Shown: in pieces, positions 7,771 to 15,971 of the stretch
Numbering within the stretch: position 1 is the first letter of the stretch
Layout: each line of letters opens with the position of its first letter
Origin: Streptomyces paradoxus
Lineage (GTDB): Bacteria; Actinomycetota; Actinomycetes; Streptomycetales; Streptomycetaceae
Length of the DNA stretch: 64,000 nucleotides
Direction: 5' to 3'
Assembly (NCBI RefSeq): GCF_014202475.1
Contig: NZ_JACHGV010000002.1
Coordinates: 1-64,000, forward strand
Program-made: the position numbers and the translations under genes
Notes under the pieces: model-generated
What the model saw: only the letters and a program-made list of their open reading frames with translations
Databases searched by the model: none
What the model was told of the DNA's origin: nothing

Positions 7771-10700
7771 TCACACGCCCGCGTGCTCCGGCTCCGCCGC
7801 GTCCGTGCGCTGGGCCGGGAGGCCCTTCTTCGCCGCGCGCTTCTTCGCCCGGCGCTCCTTGCGGAGTTCGAACATCGCGTACAGCGTCGGGACCAGCAGC
7901 AGCGTCAGCAGCGTCGACGTGACCAGGCCGCCGATCACGACCACGGCCAGCGGCTGGGCGATGAAGCCGCCCTCGCCGGTGATGCCGAGGGCCATGGGCA
8001 GCAGGGCGAAGATCGTCGCCAGGGCGGTCATGAGGATCGGGCGCAGCCGGTGCCGGCCACCCTCGATCACGGCCTCGACGACGCCGTGGCCCTGCTTGCG
8101 GTACTGGTTGATCAGGTCGATCAGCACGATCGCGTTCGTCACCACGATGCCGATCAGCATCAGCATGCCGATCATGGCCGGGACGCCCATCGGGGTGCCG
8201 GTGGCGATCAGCAGGCCGATGGCGCCCGTGGCCGCGAACGGGATGGAGACGAGCAGGATCAGCGGCTGGACGAGGGACTTGAAGGTGCCGACCAGCAGCA
8301 TGAAGACGATCGCGATGGCCGCCAGCATCGCCAGGCCCAGGTTGGCGAACGCCTCGTCCTGGTCCTCGGAGACACCGCCGATCGAGGCCGTCGCGCCGTC
8401 CGGGAGCTTCAGCGCGTCGATCTTCGACTGGAGCTGGGTGCTGACCGCGCCGGTGTTGTCGCCGGTCGGCTTCGCGGTGATGGTGGCGGCGCGCTGGCCG
8501 TCGATGCGGGTCATCGAGACCGGGCCGTCGACCACCTTCACCGTGGCGATGTCGCCGAGCTTGACCTTGCCGCCCAGACGCAGGTCCTGGAGCTGCTCCA
8601 GGGTCGTGGCGGGCTTCGCCGAGCGGATGACGACGTCGCGCTCGGTGTCGTCGAGGACCGCCTTGGCCGCGGTGGTGCCGCGAACGGCCTGGGCGACGGC
8701 GGCGCCGAGCGTCTGGTCGTTGAAGCCGGCCGCGGCCGCCTTGTCGTTGGCCTTGACCGAGATGCGCGGCACGCTGGTCGCGAGGTCGCTGGCGACGTCC
8801 GTGACGTCGTCGAGGGAGGCGACCGTCTTGCGGACCTCCTCGGACGCCGTGCGCAGCACGCCCGCGTCGGCGGCCTTCACGACCACGCTGAGGTCCTGGC
8901 TGCCGAAGCCGTCACCGGCGGCGACGGTGGTCGTGCCGATGCCCTTCAGCCCGGCGAGGCCCTTCTCGATGCTGTCCTGCACGTCCGCGTGGGACGCCGA
9001 GTCGTCGATCATGACCTGGTACGAGGCCTGGTTGCTGTCCGTGCCGCCGCCGAAGGCCGCCATGAAGCCGGACGAGCCGATCGTGACCTGGTAGTCCTTG
9101 ACGCCCTCGGTGCCGGCGAGCAGCTTCTCGACCTTCTTCGCCTGGGCGTCGGTGGCCGCCAGGCTGGTGCCGGGCTTGAGTTCCTGCTTGACGGTGAGGA
9201 CTTCCTGCTCGCCCTGGTCGAAGAAGTTCGTCTTCAGCAGCGGCGCCATGCCGAACGTGCCGACCAGGACGACGATCGCGATGGCCACGCTGGTGAGGCG
9301 GCGGCGGGTCGCGAAGCGCAGGACCGGGACGTAGATGCGCTGGAGACGGCTCCTGGCCTCCTTCTCCTCCGCGATCCGGCGCGCCTCGTCCGCGTCCTCG
9401 GGGGTGCCCTTGGGGGGCCGCAGGAACCAGTACGACAGGACCGGTACGACCGTGAGGGAGACGAGGAGGGACGCCAGCAGCGCGGCCGTGACCGTGAGGC
9501 TGAACGAGCCGAACAGCTCGCCCACCATGCCGCCGACCAGGCCGATCGGCAGGAACACCGCGACCGTGGTGAGCGTCGAGGACGTCACCGCGCCGGCGAC
9601 CTCGCGGACGGCCTGGAGGATCGCCGAGTGGCGCTCCTCGCCGTAGCCGAGGTGCCGCTTGATGTTCTCCAGGACCACGATCGAGTCGTCGACGACCCGG
9701 CCGATGGCGATCGTCAGAGCGCCCAGCGTCAGGACGTTCAGCGACAGGTCACGCGTCCACAGCACGATCAGGGCGAGGACGACGGACAGCGGGATGGACA
9801 CCGCGGTCACGAGGGTCGAGCGGATAGAGGCCAGGAAGACCAGGATCACCAGGACGGCGAAGAGCAGACCGAGGGCGCCCTCGGTGGTCAGGCCCTTGAT
9901 GGACTTGGACACGGCCGGACCCTGGTCGCTGACGACCGTGAGGCCGACGCCGGAGCCGAGGTCCTTGCGCAGGTCCGGGAGCTTGTCCTGGACGGCGTCG
10001 GAGATGGCGACCGCGCTGCCGTCGCGGTCCATCGTCACGGCGACGGCGAGGCTGGGCTTGCCGTCGGTGCGGGTGATGGAGTCGGCCGTGGCCTCCTGCT
10101 GCTTCACCGTCGCGACGTCGCCGAGGCGCACCGGCTTGCCCTTGCCCGGCTCGCCCGTGACCATCAGGTCCTTGATCTGCTCGATCGAGGTGAAGCCGCC
10201 GCCGACCTGCACGGTGCGGTTGGCGCCGTCCTCGTCGAAGGAGCCGGCCGGGACGGTCGCGCCGCCCGCCTGGAGCGCCTGGGAGAGGGACTGCGAGGTC
10301 AGACCGGCCTTGGCCAGCTTGGCGTCGTCGGGCGTGACGGTGACCTGGAGGTCGCGCACACCGTCGACGGTGACCTGGCCGACGCCGTCGATGCTCTTCA
10401 GGTCCGGCACGACGGTCTTGTCGAGCTGGTCGGCCAGGGCCTGCTGGTCGCGGCCGGAGGTGACGGCGAGGACGACGGTCGGGATGTCGTCCGTGGAGCC
10501 GGCGACCACCTGCGGGTCGACGTCGTCCGGGAGCTGGACGCGGGCCCGGTTGACGGCCTGCTGGACGTCGGCGACCAGCTGCTTCGTGTCGTTGCCGTAG
10601 TCGAAGGACGCCATGATCACGGCGTTGCCCTCACTGGCGGTGGAGGTGACGCCGCTGATGCCGTCGACGGCTTCGAGGGTGTCCTCGATGGGTTCGACGA

Positions 10701-10890
10701 CCTGCTTCTCGACCACGTCCGGGGACGCGCCCTGGTAAGGCGCCAGCACGGACACCATGGGCAGTTCGATGGTGGGCAGCAGCTGCTGCTTGAGCTGGGG
10801 TATCGCGATCGCCCCGAAGACGAGCGCGATGATCGACATCAGCCCTATCAGGGCCCGTTGCGCGAGGCTGAATCTCGACAGCCAGGACAT
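7771..10890 (-). CDS. RND-family efflux transporter, AcrB/SwrC type
   Basis: This 1039-residue protein is a proton-driven efflux pump of the hydrophobe/amphiphile (HAE1) kind. It opens with MSWLSRFSLAQRALIGLMS, has two large extracytoplasmic loops and about 12 membrane helices. The TM4 motif GRVVDDSIVVLENIKRHL carries the paired Asp used for proton relay. The mirrored second half has MIGMLMLIGIVVTNAIVLIDL. No membrane-fusion or outer-membrane partner is encoded nearby, as in Gram-positive SwrC-like pumps, which handle surfactin-like lipopeptides in Bacillus. It lies directly downstream of a two-component pair on the same strand, its likely controller. Substrate unknown. Confidence 0.93.
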   Translation of the reverse strand: MSWLSRFSLAQRALIGLMSIIALVFGAIAIPQLKQQLLPTIELPMVSVLAPYQGASPDVVEKQVVEPIEDTLEAVDGISGVTSTASEGNAVIMASFDYGNDTKQLVADVQQAVNRARVQLPDDVDPQVVAGSTDDIPTVVLAVTSGRDQQALADQLDKTVVPDLKSIDGVGQVTVDGVRDLQVTVTPDDAKLAKAGLTSQSLSQALQAGGATVPAGSFDEDGANRTVQVGGGFTSIEQIKDLMVTGEPGKGKPVRLGDVATVKQQEATADSITRTDGKPSLAVAVTMDRDGSAVAISDAVQDKLPDLRKDLGSGVGLTVVSDQGPAVSKSIKGLTTEGALGLLFAVLVILVFLASIRSTLVTAVSIPLSVVLALIVLWTRDLSLNVLTLGALTIAIGRVVDDSIVVLENIKRHLGYGEERHSAILQAVREVAGAVTSSTLTTVAVFLPIGLVGGMVGELFGSFSLTVTAALLASLLVSLTVVPVLSYWFLRPPKGTPEDADEARRIAEEKEARSRLQRIYVPVLRFATRRRLTSVAIAIVVLVGTFGMAPLLKTNFFDQGEQEVLTVKQELKPGTSLAATDAQAKKVEKLLAGTEGVKDYQVTIGSSGFMAAFGGGTDSNQASYQVMIDDSASHADVQDSIEKGLAGLKGIGTTTVAAGDGFGSQDLSVVVKAADAGVLRTASEEVRKTVASLDDVTDVASDLATSVPRISVKANDKAAAAGFNDQTLGAAVAQAVRGTTAAKAVLDDTERDVVIRSAKPATTLEQLQDLRLGGKVKLGDIATVKVVDGPVSMTRIDGQRAATITAKPTGDNTGAVSTQLQSKIDALKLPDGATASIGGVSEDQDEAFANLGLAMLAAIAIVFMLLVGTFKSLVQPLILLVSIPFAATGAIGLLIATGTPMGVPAMIGMLMLIGIVVTNAIVLIDLINQYRKQGHGVVEAVIEGGRHRLRPILMTALATIFALLPMALGITGEGGFIAQPLAVVVIGGLVTSTLLTLLLVPTLYAMFELRKERRAKKRAAKKGLPAQRTDAAEPEHAGV

Positions 10891-11050
10891 GGGTGAGGGT
10901 CTCTCTTCTGTTTAACGGCAGAAGCGGCAGCGGGCGCGCAGATGAGCGCCCGCCCCTACACCCTGAGCCATCGGGGAACGGTGTTTCGTAAGCCCCAGGT
11001 CCATTTCCTTATGCGGCGCATACTCCGGCCGCAGTACGCCCGGGTAGAGC

Positions 11051-11734
11051 TCACTCCACCCTCGGACGGACCAGTCCGGACTCGTACGCGGTCACCACGA
11101 GCTGGGCGCGGTCCCGGGCGCCGAGCTTGGCCATGGCCCGGTTGACGTGCGTCTTCACGGTCAGCGGGCTGACTTCGAGGCGCTCGGCGATCTCGTCGTT
11201 GGAGTGCCCGCCGGCGACCTGGACGAGCACCTCGCGCTCCCGGACGGTGAGCGAGTCGAGCCGTTCGCCGCGAGCCGGGTCGCTGTCGCCGTCGGCCGGG
11301 TCGTCCGTGGCGAGGAACCGGGCGATCAGACCCGTGGTGGCCGCCGGGGAGAGCAGGGCCTGGCCGCCGGCCGCGATGCGGATGGCGTTCAGCAGTTCCT
11401 CGGGCTCGGAGCCCTTGCCGAGGAAGCCGGAGGCGCCGGCGCGCAGCGACTGCACGACGTAGTCGTCCACCTCGAACGTCGTCAGGATGACCACCCGGAC
11501 GTCGGCGAGGTCGGGGTCCGCGCTGATCATGCGGGTCGCGGCGAGACCGTCGGTGCCGGGCATGCGGATGTCCATGAGGACGACGTCGGCCCGCTGTTCC
11601 TTCGCCAGCCGGACTGCTTCCGCGCCGTCGGAGGCCTCGCCGACCACCTCCATGTCGGGCTCGGAGTCGACGAGCACGCGGAAGGCGCTGCGCAGGAGCG
11701 CCTGGTCGTCGGCGAGCAGGACACGGATGGTCAT
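11051..11734 (-). CDS. NarL/LuxR-family response regulator
   Basis: This 227-residue regulator has a receiver domain (residues 1-120; DDQ acidic pair and phospho-acceptor Asp55 in VVLMDIRMPG) and a C-terminal LuxR helix-turn-helix (LTVREREVLVQVAGG ... LTVKTHVNRAMAKLG). Its ATG overlaps the stop of the sensor kinase gene in an ATGA tetramer (11731-11734), so the two are translationally coupled. Likely targets are the RND gene 160 bp downstream or the psp genes upstream; this is inference from position. Confidence 0.93.
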   Translation of the reverse strand: MTIRVLLADDQALLRSAFRVLVDSEPDMEVVGEASDGAEAVRLAKEQRADVVLMDIRMPGTDGLAATRMISADPDLADVRVVILTTFEVDDYVVQSLRAGASGFLGKGSEPEELLNAIRIAAGGQALLSPAATTGLIARFLATDDPADGDSDPARGERLDSLTVREREVLVQVAGGHSNDEIAERLEVSPLTVKTHVNRAMAKLGARDRAQLVVTAYESGLVRPRVE

Positions 11735-12948
11735 GCGGGGTCCTCCCCGGTCGGTGTGCGGTTCTTGACCGGCAGGATGGCATGGACGCGGAAGCCGCCG
11801 CCGTAGCGGGGACCGGTGGTGAGGGTGCCGCGCAGGGCGGTGACACGCTCGCGCATGCCGAGCAGCCCGTGGCCGCCGCCGTCCTGGGTCTCGTGCTCGC
11901 CGCTGCCGTCGTCGAGCACGGTGATCTCGATGTTCGGTCCGACACGGACGACGCTGACCTCCGCCTTGGCCTGGGACCCGGCGTGCTTCTGCACGTTGGT
12001 GAGGGCCTCCTGGATGATCCGGTAGGCGGCCAGGTCGACGGCCGCGGGGAGGCTGGTGCCCTGGTCGGCGCGGGCGACCTCGATGTGCAGGCCGGCGCTG
12101 CGGAAGGTGCCGGTGAGTTCGTCGAGGCGGTCCAGACCGGGGGCCGGTTCGGTCGGGGCCTCCGGGTCGCCGGACTGCCGGAGCAGGCCGACGGTGGCGC
12201 GCAGTTCGTTGAGCGCGGAGCGGCTGGCCTCGCGGACGTGCGCGAGGGCCTCCTTGGCCTGGTCGGGGCGCTTGTCCATGACATGGGCGGCGACCCCGGC
12301 CTGCACGTTGACCAGGGCGATGTGGTGGGCGACGACATCGTGCAGGTCCCGGGCGATGCGCAGGCGTTCCTCGGCGACCCGGCGGCGGGCCTCCTCCTCA
12401 CGGGTGCGTTCCGCCTTCTCGGCGCGTTCCCTGATCGCCTGGACGAAGGCGCGGCGGCTGCGGACGGCGTCGCCGGCCGTGGCGCCGATGCCGGTCCAGG
12501 CGAAGATGCCGAGGTTCTCCTGGGCGTACCAGGGCAGGGGGCCCGCGGCCATGGCGGCGCCGGTCAGCACGGTCATGGTGAGCAGGCCGACGCGCCAGGT
12601 GGTGGGGCGGTCGGTGGTGGAGGCGACGGTGTAGAGCGCGATGACGGCGGACATCGCGACGGGGGTGCGGGGGTCGCCGGTGACGGACTCGATGACGGAG
12701 AGGGTGCCGGTGAGGGCGAGGACCGTCATGGGGGCGCGGCGGCGAAAGACCAGGGCCGCGGCGCCGAGGGTCATGAGGAGGAGGCTGAGCGGGTCGGGGG
12801 TGCGCAGGACCCAGCTGACGCTGTCCCGGTGCCGGGGTTCCACGAAGGAGCCGGCGACCATGCAGACCAGGACGGCGAGGGCGAGGACGGCGTCCAGGGC
12901 CAGGGGGTGCGCCTTGGCCTGGTGTTTGGCCCGCGCGAGGGTGCTCAC
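11731..12948 (-). CDS. Sensor histidine kinase, HisKA_3 type
   Basis: The 405-residue protein has about five to six hydrophobic helices in residues 15-150, a short coiled coil, the phospho-acceptor His near 203 in RIARDLHDVVAHH, and an HATPase domain with LTNVQKHAGS, DDGSGEH and GHGLLGMRERV. It lacks a large extracytoplasmic domain, like intramembrane-sensing kinases. The GTG at 12948 has no Shine-Dalgarno but has TACCGT ending 8 nt upstream (12957-12962 on the complement), suggesting a leaderless operon mRNA with its own promoter separate from pspA-pspAA. Confidence 0.93.
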   Translation of the reverse strand: MSTLARAKHQAKAHPLALDAVLALAVLVCMVAGSFVEPRHRDSVSWVLRTPDPLSLLLMTLGAAALVFRRRAPMTVLALTGTLSVIESVTGDPRTPVAMSAVIALYTVASTTDRPTTWRVGLLTMTVLTGAAMAAGPLPWYAQENLGIFAWTGIGATAGDAVRSRRAFVQAIRERAEKAERTREEEARRRVAEERLRIARDLHDVVAHHIALVNVQAGVAAHVMDKRPDQAKEALAHVREASRSALNELRATVGLLRQSGDPEAPTEPAPGLDRLDELTGTFRSAGLHIEVARADQGTSLPAAVDLAAYRIIQEALTNVQKHAGSQAKAEVSVVRVGPNIEITVLDDGSGEHETQDGGGHGLLGMRERVTALRGTLTTGPRYGGGFRVHAILPVKNRTPTGEDPA

Positions 12949-13039
12949 GGGTGTTTACGGTAGCTGGGCCGGCAGTGGCTGTGTGAGGTGCTCGGCGCTG
13001 TGGCTGGCGTGGGGTGGGTCCGCAGCCCGGCGGAGCGGG

Positions 13040-13078
13040 GTGCCTCCCCCAAGCTCTTCGAGCAGGGGCACCCCCAGC
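13040..13078. repeat. Dispersed palindromic repeat, copy 1
   Basis: The stretch TGCCTCCCCCA ... CTCTTCGAGCAGGGGCACCCCCA has a short inner palindrome (CTCTTCGAG) flanked by C-rich and G-rich arms. A close relative lies inside the methyltransferase gene at 15644-15688. From memory, this element occurs many times in Streptomyces chromosomes. Here it is intergenic, between the sensor kinase start and the pspAA stop. Confidence 0.7.
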
Positions 13079-13099
13079 GCCCAGACTGCCCGCGGACCA

Positions 13100-13378
13100 C
13101 TAACCCGGAATCAGGCCGTCGTCGCTGAGGAGCTCCCTGACCTCCTCCAAGGTGGCGTCCGGGGAGGGCAGGATCAGTTCCGACGGTTCCAGGGAGTCGT
13201 CCGGGAGGGGCTCGCCGAGGTCGCGGACCCTTGTCAGGAGGGCCTGGAGGGTGCGGCGGAAGCCGGGGCCGTCGCCGTTCTCCATTTCCGCCAGGAGTTC
13301 GTCGTCCAGCTTGTTCAGCTCGGCGAGGTGGCCGTCGGCCAGGCTCACCTGGCCCTCCCCCATGATCCGCACGATCAT
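13100..13378 (-). CDS. pspAA: PspA-associated protein PspAA
   Basis: This 92-residue soluble protein begins MIVRIMGEGQVSLADGHLAELNKLDDEL and ends EEVRELLSDDGLIPG, which fits the PspAA family found next to pspA in actinobacteria. Its molecular job is not established; it is expected to act with PspA at stressed membranes. ATG 13378 has GGAGGGCGAC directly upstream. It starts 23 nt after the pspA stop, so the two form an operon. The central residues are rich in Asp and Glu; no membrane segment or signal is present. Confidence 0.85.
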   Translation of the reverse strand: MIVRIMGEGQVSLADGHLAELNKLDDELLAEMENGDGPGFRRTLQALLTRVRDLGEPLPDDSLEPSELILPSPDATLEEVRELLSDDGLIPG

Positions 13379-13401
13379 GTCGCCCTCCTAGGCGTGGGCC
13401 C

Positions 13402-14199
13402 CTACTGCTTGTCGAAGCGCGGGGTGTCCTGCGGCTGCTGCTGGGACTGCTGCTGGCTCGTGCCACCTTCGAGGGCCTGCTGCCCGCTGCTTGAGCCTCC
13501 GGCCAGCTCGGCCTTCATGCGCTGCAGCTCCAGCTCTACATCCGTACCACCGGAGAGCCGGTCCAGCTCGGCCTGGATGTCGTCCTTGTGCATGCCGGAG
13601 GGGTCGTCGAGGGCACCGGAGGCGAGCAGCTCGTCGATGGCGCCGGCGCGGGCCTGGAGCTGGGCCGTCTTGTCCTCGGCGCGCTGGATCGCCAGGCCGA
13701 CGTCGCCCATCTCCTCGGAGATGCCGGAGAAGGCCTCGCCGATCCGGGTCTGTGCCTGGGCCGCCGTGTACGTGGCCTTGATCGTCTCCTTCTTCGTGCG
13801 GAAGGCGTCGACCTTGGCCTGGAGCCGCTGGGCCGCGAGGGTGAGCTTCTCCTCCTCGCCCTGGAGCGTCGCGTGCTGGGTCTCCAGGTCGGTCACCTGC
13901 TGCTGGAGCGCGGCCCGGCGGGAGAGCGCCTCGCGGGCCAGGTCCTCACGGCCCAGCGCCAGCGCCTTGCGGCCCTGGTCCTCCAGCTTGCCGGACTGCG
14001 ACTGCAGCTGGTTCAGCTGGAGTTCCAGGCGCTTGCGGGAGGTCGCCACGTCGGCGACGCCGCGGCGGACCTTCTGCAGCAGCTCCAGCTGCTTCTGGTA
14101 CGAGTAATCGAGGGTCTCGCGCGGGTCCTCGGCCCGGTCAAGGGCCTTGTTCGCCTTCGCGCGGAAGATCATCCCCATACGCTTCATGACACCGCTCAT
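13402..14199 (-). CDS. pspA: PspA/IM30-family envelope stress protein
   Basis: PspA-family proteins are ESCRT-III-like, coat damaged membranes from the cytoplasm and help maintain proton motive force. The 265-residue product is nearly all helical with long coiled coils (residues ~25-185: YSYQKQLELLQKVRRGVADVA ... RLQAKVDAFRTKKETIKA). It begins MSGVMKRMGMIFRAKANKALD, where the amphipathic helix sits, and ends in a Gln/Ser-rich tail. ATG 14199 matches family starts; ATG 14187 is an alternative. A candidate ECF promoter (GGAAC-N18-GTC) lies about 235 nt upstream. It leads a same-strand block that continues into pspAA, a two-component pair and an efflux pump. Confidence 0.93.
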   Translation of the reverse strand: MSGVMKRMGMIFRAKANKALDRAEDPRETLDYSYQKQLELLQKVRRGVADVATSRKRLELQLNQLQSQSGKLEDQGRKALALGREDLAREALSRRAALQQQVTDLETQHATLQGEEEKLTLAAQRLQAKVDAFRTKKETIKATYTAAQAQTRIGEAFSGISEEMGDVGLAIQRAEDKTAQLQARAGAIDELLASGALDDPSGMHKDDIQAELDRLSGGTDVELELQRMKAELAGGSSSGQQALEGGTSQQQSQQQPQDTPRFDKQ

Positions 14200-14504
14200 G
14201 GGCTTCGCGCGCCCCCTTCTGACCGACTCCGGTTCCAGCTCCAGCGACAGAACCCACAGTACGGGCCCTGCATCCATTACCGCACTGTTCGGGGACGGAT
14301 GCGCTCATCCCCAAGGACGACTGCGTGCGCTCCCGCTCCGGCGTAGGGAGTAGGTGGTCCCCGGGGTCACCGGAGCCGTACACCCCGGGGAACATCCGGA
14401 GGCGTACGCGACGTCCCCTCTGTCCCCTTACTGACGACTGGTGTTGCCGGATCGTTCCCCACGGGGCTGGGGTCCATGCCCGGAAGCCCTTACCCTTGGG
14501 TTTT
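14200..14504. other. Divergent regulatory region, pspA and DUF3043 gene
   Basis: These 305 bases separate divergent genes and contain no convincing ORF. They hold the candidate ECF-type promoter for pspA (14433-14458, minus strand) and TACCCT at 14491-14496, the likely -10 of the rightward leaderless gene. The remainder probably forms a long pspA 5' leader if the upstream promoter is used. Confidence 0.5.
14433..14458 (-). promoter_or_regulatory. Candidate ECF sigma promoter for pspA
   Basis: On the minus strand GGAAC (14458-14454) is followed after exactly 18 nt by GTC (14435-14433). This resembles Streptomyces ECF promoters such as those of SigE-type, envelope-stress sigma factors. The motif is short, so chance is possible, but the role of pspA in envelope stress makes it attractive. 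Confidence 0.4.
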
Positions 14505-15104
14505 GTGTTCCGTAGCCGTGCGAAGGATGAGAAGGCCCAGGACGCCGACAAGGCGCCGGTGAACTTCTCCAAGCAGCCCCGCGACCCACAGGCCCCCAAG
14601 GGCCGCCCCACGCCGAAGCGCAGCCAGGCCCAGAGCCAGCGCCGCAGCGTGGCCAACACGTCGATGACGCGCAAGGAGGCCGCCAAGCGGCAGCGTGAGG
14701 AGCGCCGCAGCGCGCTGGAGCGGCAGCGCCAGGCGCTGGCCAGCGGCGACGAGCGCTACCTGCCCGCCCGTGACAAGGGGCCGGTGCGCCGGTTCGCGCG
14801 TGACTTCATCGACTCGCGGTTCAACATCGCGGAGTTCTTCCTGCCGATGGCCGTGGTCATCCTCGTGCTGAGCATGGTGCGGGTGCCGGCGCTGCAGAAC
14901 ATCGCGCTGCTGCTGTGGCTCGTGGTGATCGTGCTGATCGTGCTCGACTCGTTCGTCACGGGCTTCCGTCTGAAGAAGCAGCTGGCCGAGCGTTTCGCGG
15001 GTGAGAACAGGCGCGGCGCCGTCGCCTACGCCCTGATGCGCTCCCTCCAGATGCGTCGGCTCCGGCTGCCGAAGCCGCAGGTCAAGCGCGGAGAACGGCC
15101 CTGA
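14505..15104 (+). CDS. DUF3043 membrane protein
   Basis: A 199-residue protein of the actinobacterial DUF3043 family. Residues 1-100 are charged and Lys/Arg/Gln rich (MTRKEAAKRQREERRSALER). Two transmembrane helices follow near 108-150 (FFLPMAVVILVLSMVRVPAL, NIALLLWLVVIVLIVLDSFV), then a basic C-terminal tail. Function unknown. The GTG at 14505 is chosen over upstream starts because the family begins FRSRAKDEK and because TACCCT (14491-14496) lies 8 nt before it without a Shine-Dalgarno, so the mRNA is probably leaderless. Its stop overlaps the next start in CTGA, coupling it to the methyltransferase. Confidence 0.8.
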   Translation: MFRSRAKDEKAQDADKAPVNFSKQPRDPQAPKGRPTPKRSQAQSQRRSVANTSMTRKEAAKRQREERRSALERQRQALASGDERYLPARDKGPVRRFARDFIDSRFNIAEFFLPMAVVILVLSMVRVPALQNIALLLWLVVIVLIVLDSFVTGFRLKKQLAERFAGENRRGAVAYALMRSLQMRRLRLPKPQVKRGERP

Positions 15105-15925
15105 CCACGACGCCGTTCTCCAGGGGTGCGGCGGATGCCTGGCTGGACGAGCTGGGCGGGCTGCGCGAAGTCGTCCGGCAGGAGCTGGTGGCCCGCCAGC
15201 TGGACGAGCAGATAGTGGGACGGTTCCCGGTCGGCCGGCGGCTGCGGGTGCTCGACGTGGGGATGGGCCTGGGCACGCAGGCGCTGCGGCTGGCCCGGGC
15301 CGGGCACCAGGTGACCGGTCTGGAGCAGGACGCGACGATGGTCGCCGCGGCCCGGGAGTCGCTCGCCGGTGAGCCGGAGGGCATCCGGGAGCGGATGCGG
15401 ATCATCGAGGGTGACGGCCGGGACACCGGTGTGCACTTCCTGCCGGGCAGTTTCGACGTGGTGCTGTGCCACGGCGTCCTGATGTACGTCGAGGAGCCCG
15501 ACCCGCTGCTGGCGGGCCTCGCCCGGATGCTGGCGCACGGCGGGCTGCTGTCGCTGCTCGTGCGCAACGGCGACGCGCTCGCGATCCGGCCGGGCCTGTC
15601 CGGTGACTGGTCCGGGGCGCTGGCGGCCTTCGACACGACCGCCTGCCTCCCCCATTCTCGAACAGACTCGAACGGGGGGACCCCCACCCGGCTGGGCCTC
15701 GACGTACGGGCCGACCGGCTGAAGGACCTGACGTCGACGCTCGCGGGGATCGGGGCGCCGCTGCACGCCTGGTACGGGGTGCGGGTGTTCACCGACACGG
15801 CGGCGGACGGCGCGGAGGTCCCGGCCGACATGGAGACGCTGCTCGCGGTGGAGGAGAAGGCCGGGCGGACGGATCCGTACCGCGGGGTGGCGGCGCTGCT
15901 GCACCTGTGCGGCGTGCGCGGCTGA
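15101..15925 (+). CDS. SAM-dependent methyltransferase with CTG start
   Basis: The 274-residue class I methyltransferase has motif I LDVGMGLGTQALRLA near residues 50-64, LEQDATMVAAARE as the acidic loop, and FDVVLCHGVLMYVEEPD as motif IV. The only upstream in-frame start giving the N-terminus TTTPFSRGAADAWLDELGGL is CTG at 15101. It overlaps the previous stop (CTGA) and has GCGGAGA about 7 nt upstream. GTG 15188 would delete the first 29 residues. Residues ~182-196 come from a 45-bp palindromic repeat inserted in frame. Substrate unknown; the family resembles SmtA/CmoM-like enzymes only loosely. Confidence 0.8.
   Translation: MTTTPFSRGAADAWLDELGGLREVVRQELVARQLDEQIVGRFPVGRRLRVLDVGMGLGTQALRLARAGHQVTGLEQDATMVAAARESLAGEPEGIRERMRIIEGDGRDTGVHFLPGSFDVVLCHGVLMYVEEPDPLLAGLARMLAHGGLLSLLVRNGDALAIRPGLSGDWSGALAAFDTTACLPHSRTDSNGGTPTRLGLDVRADRLKDLTSTLAGIGAPLHAWYGVRVFTDTAADGAEVPADMETLLAVEEKAGRTDPYRGVAALLHLCGVRG
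15644..15688 (+). repeat. Dispersed palindromic repeat, copy 2, inside a gene
   Basis: This 45-bp element starts TGCCTCCCCCA, has the inner inverted pair TTCTCGAA ... CTCGAA and ends GGGGGGACCCCCACC. It resembles the intergenic copy at 13040. It is exactly 15 codons long, has no stop in the used frame and adds residues beginning CLPHSRTDSNGG to the methyltransferase. Confidence 0.75.
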
Positions 15926-15935
15926 CACACGGAAG

Positions 15936-15964
15936 AGGGGCGGGGGCCGACGGCCCCCGCCCCT
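15936..15964. terminator. Bidirectional terminator hairpin
   Basis: AGGGGCGGGGGCC (15936-15948) and its exact complement (15952-15964) make a 13-bp stem with a 3-nt loop. It lies between the methyltransferase stop at 15925 and the convergent small gene ending at 15972. Confidence 0.85.
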
Positions 15965-15971
15965 GCCGGGC

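Noticed and set aside
7744..10896. Plus-strand open frame of over 1000 codons opposite the RND gene
   Set aside because: Antisense shadow of a clear transporter; composition is Gly/Asp/Arg/Val-rich and no domain is visible.
10930..10953. GCGGGCGC/GCGCCCGC inverted repeat between the RND gene and the two-component genes
   Set aside because: Eight-base GC-only arms arise often by chance at this composition and the position fits neither a terminator nor a promoter clearly, so I did not annotate it.
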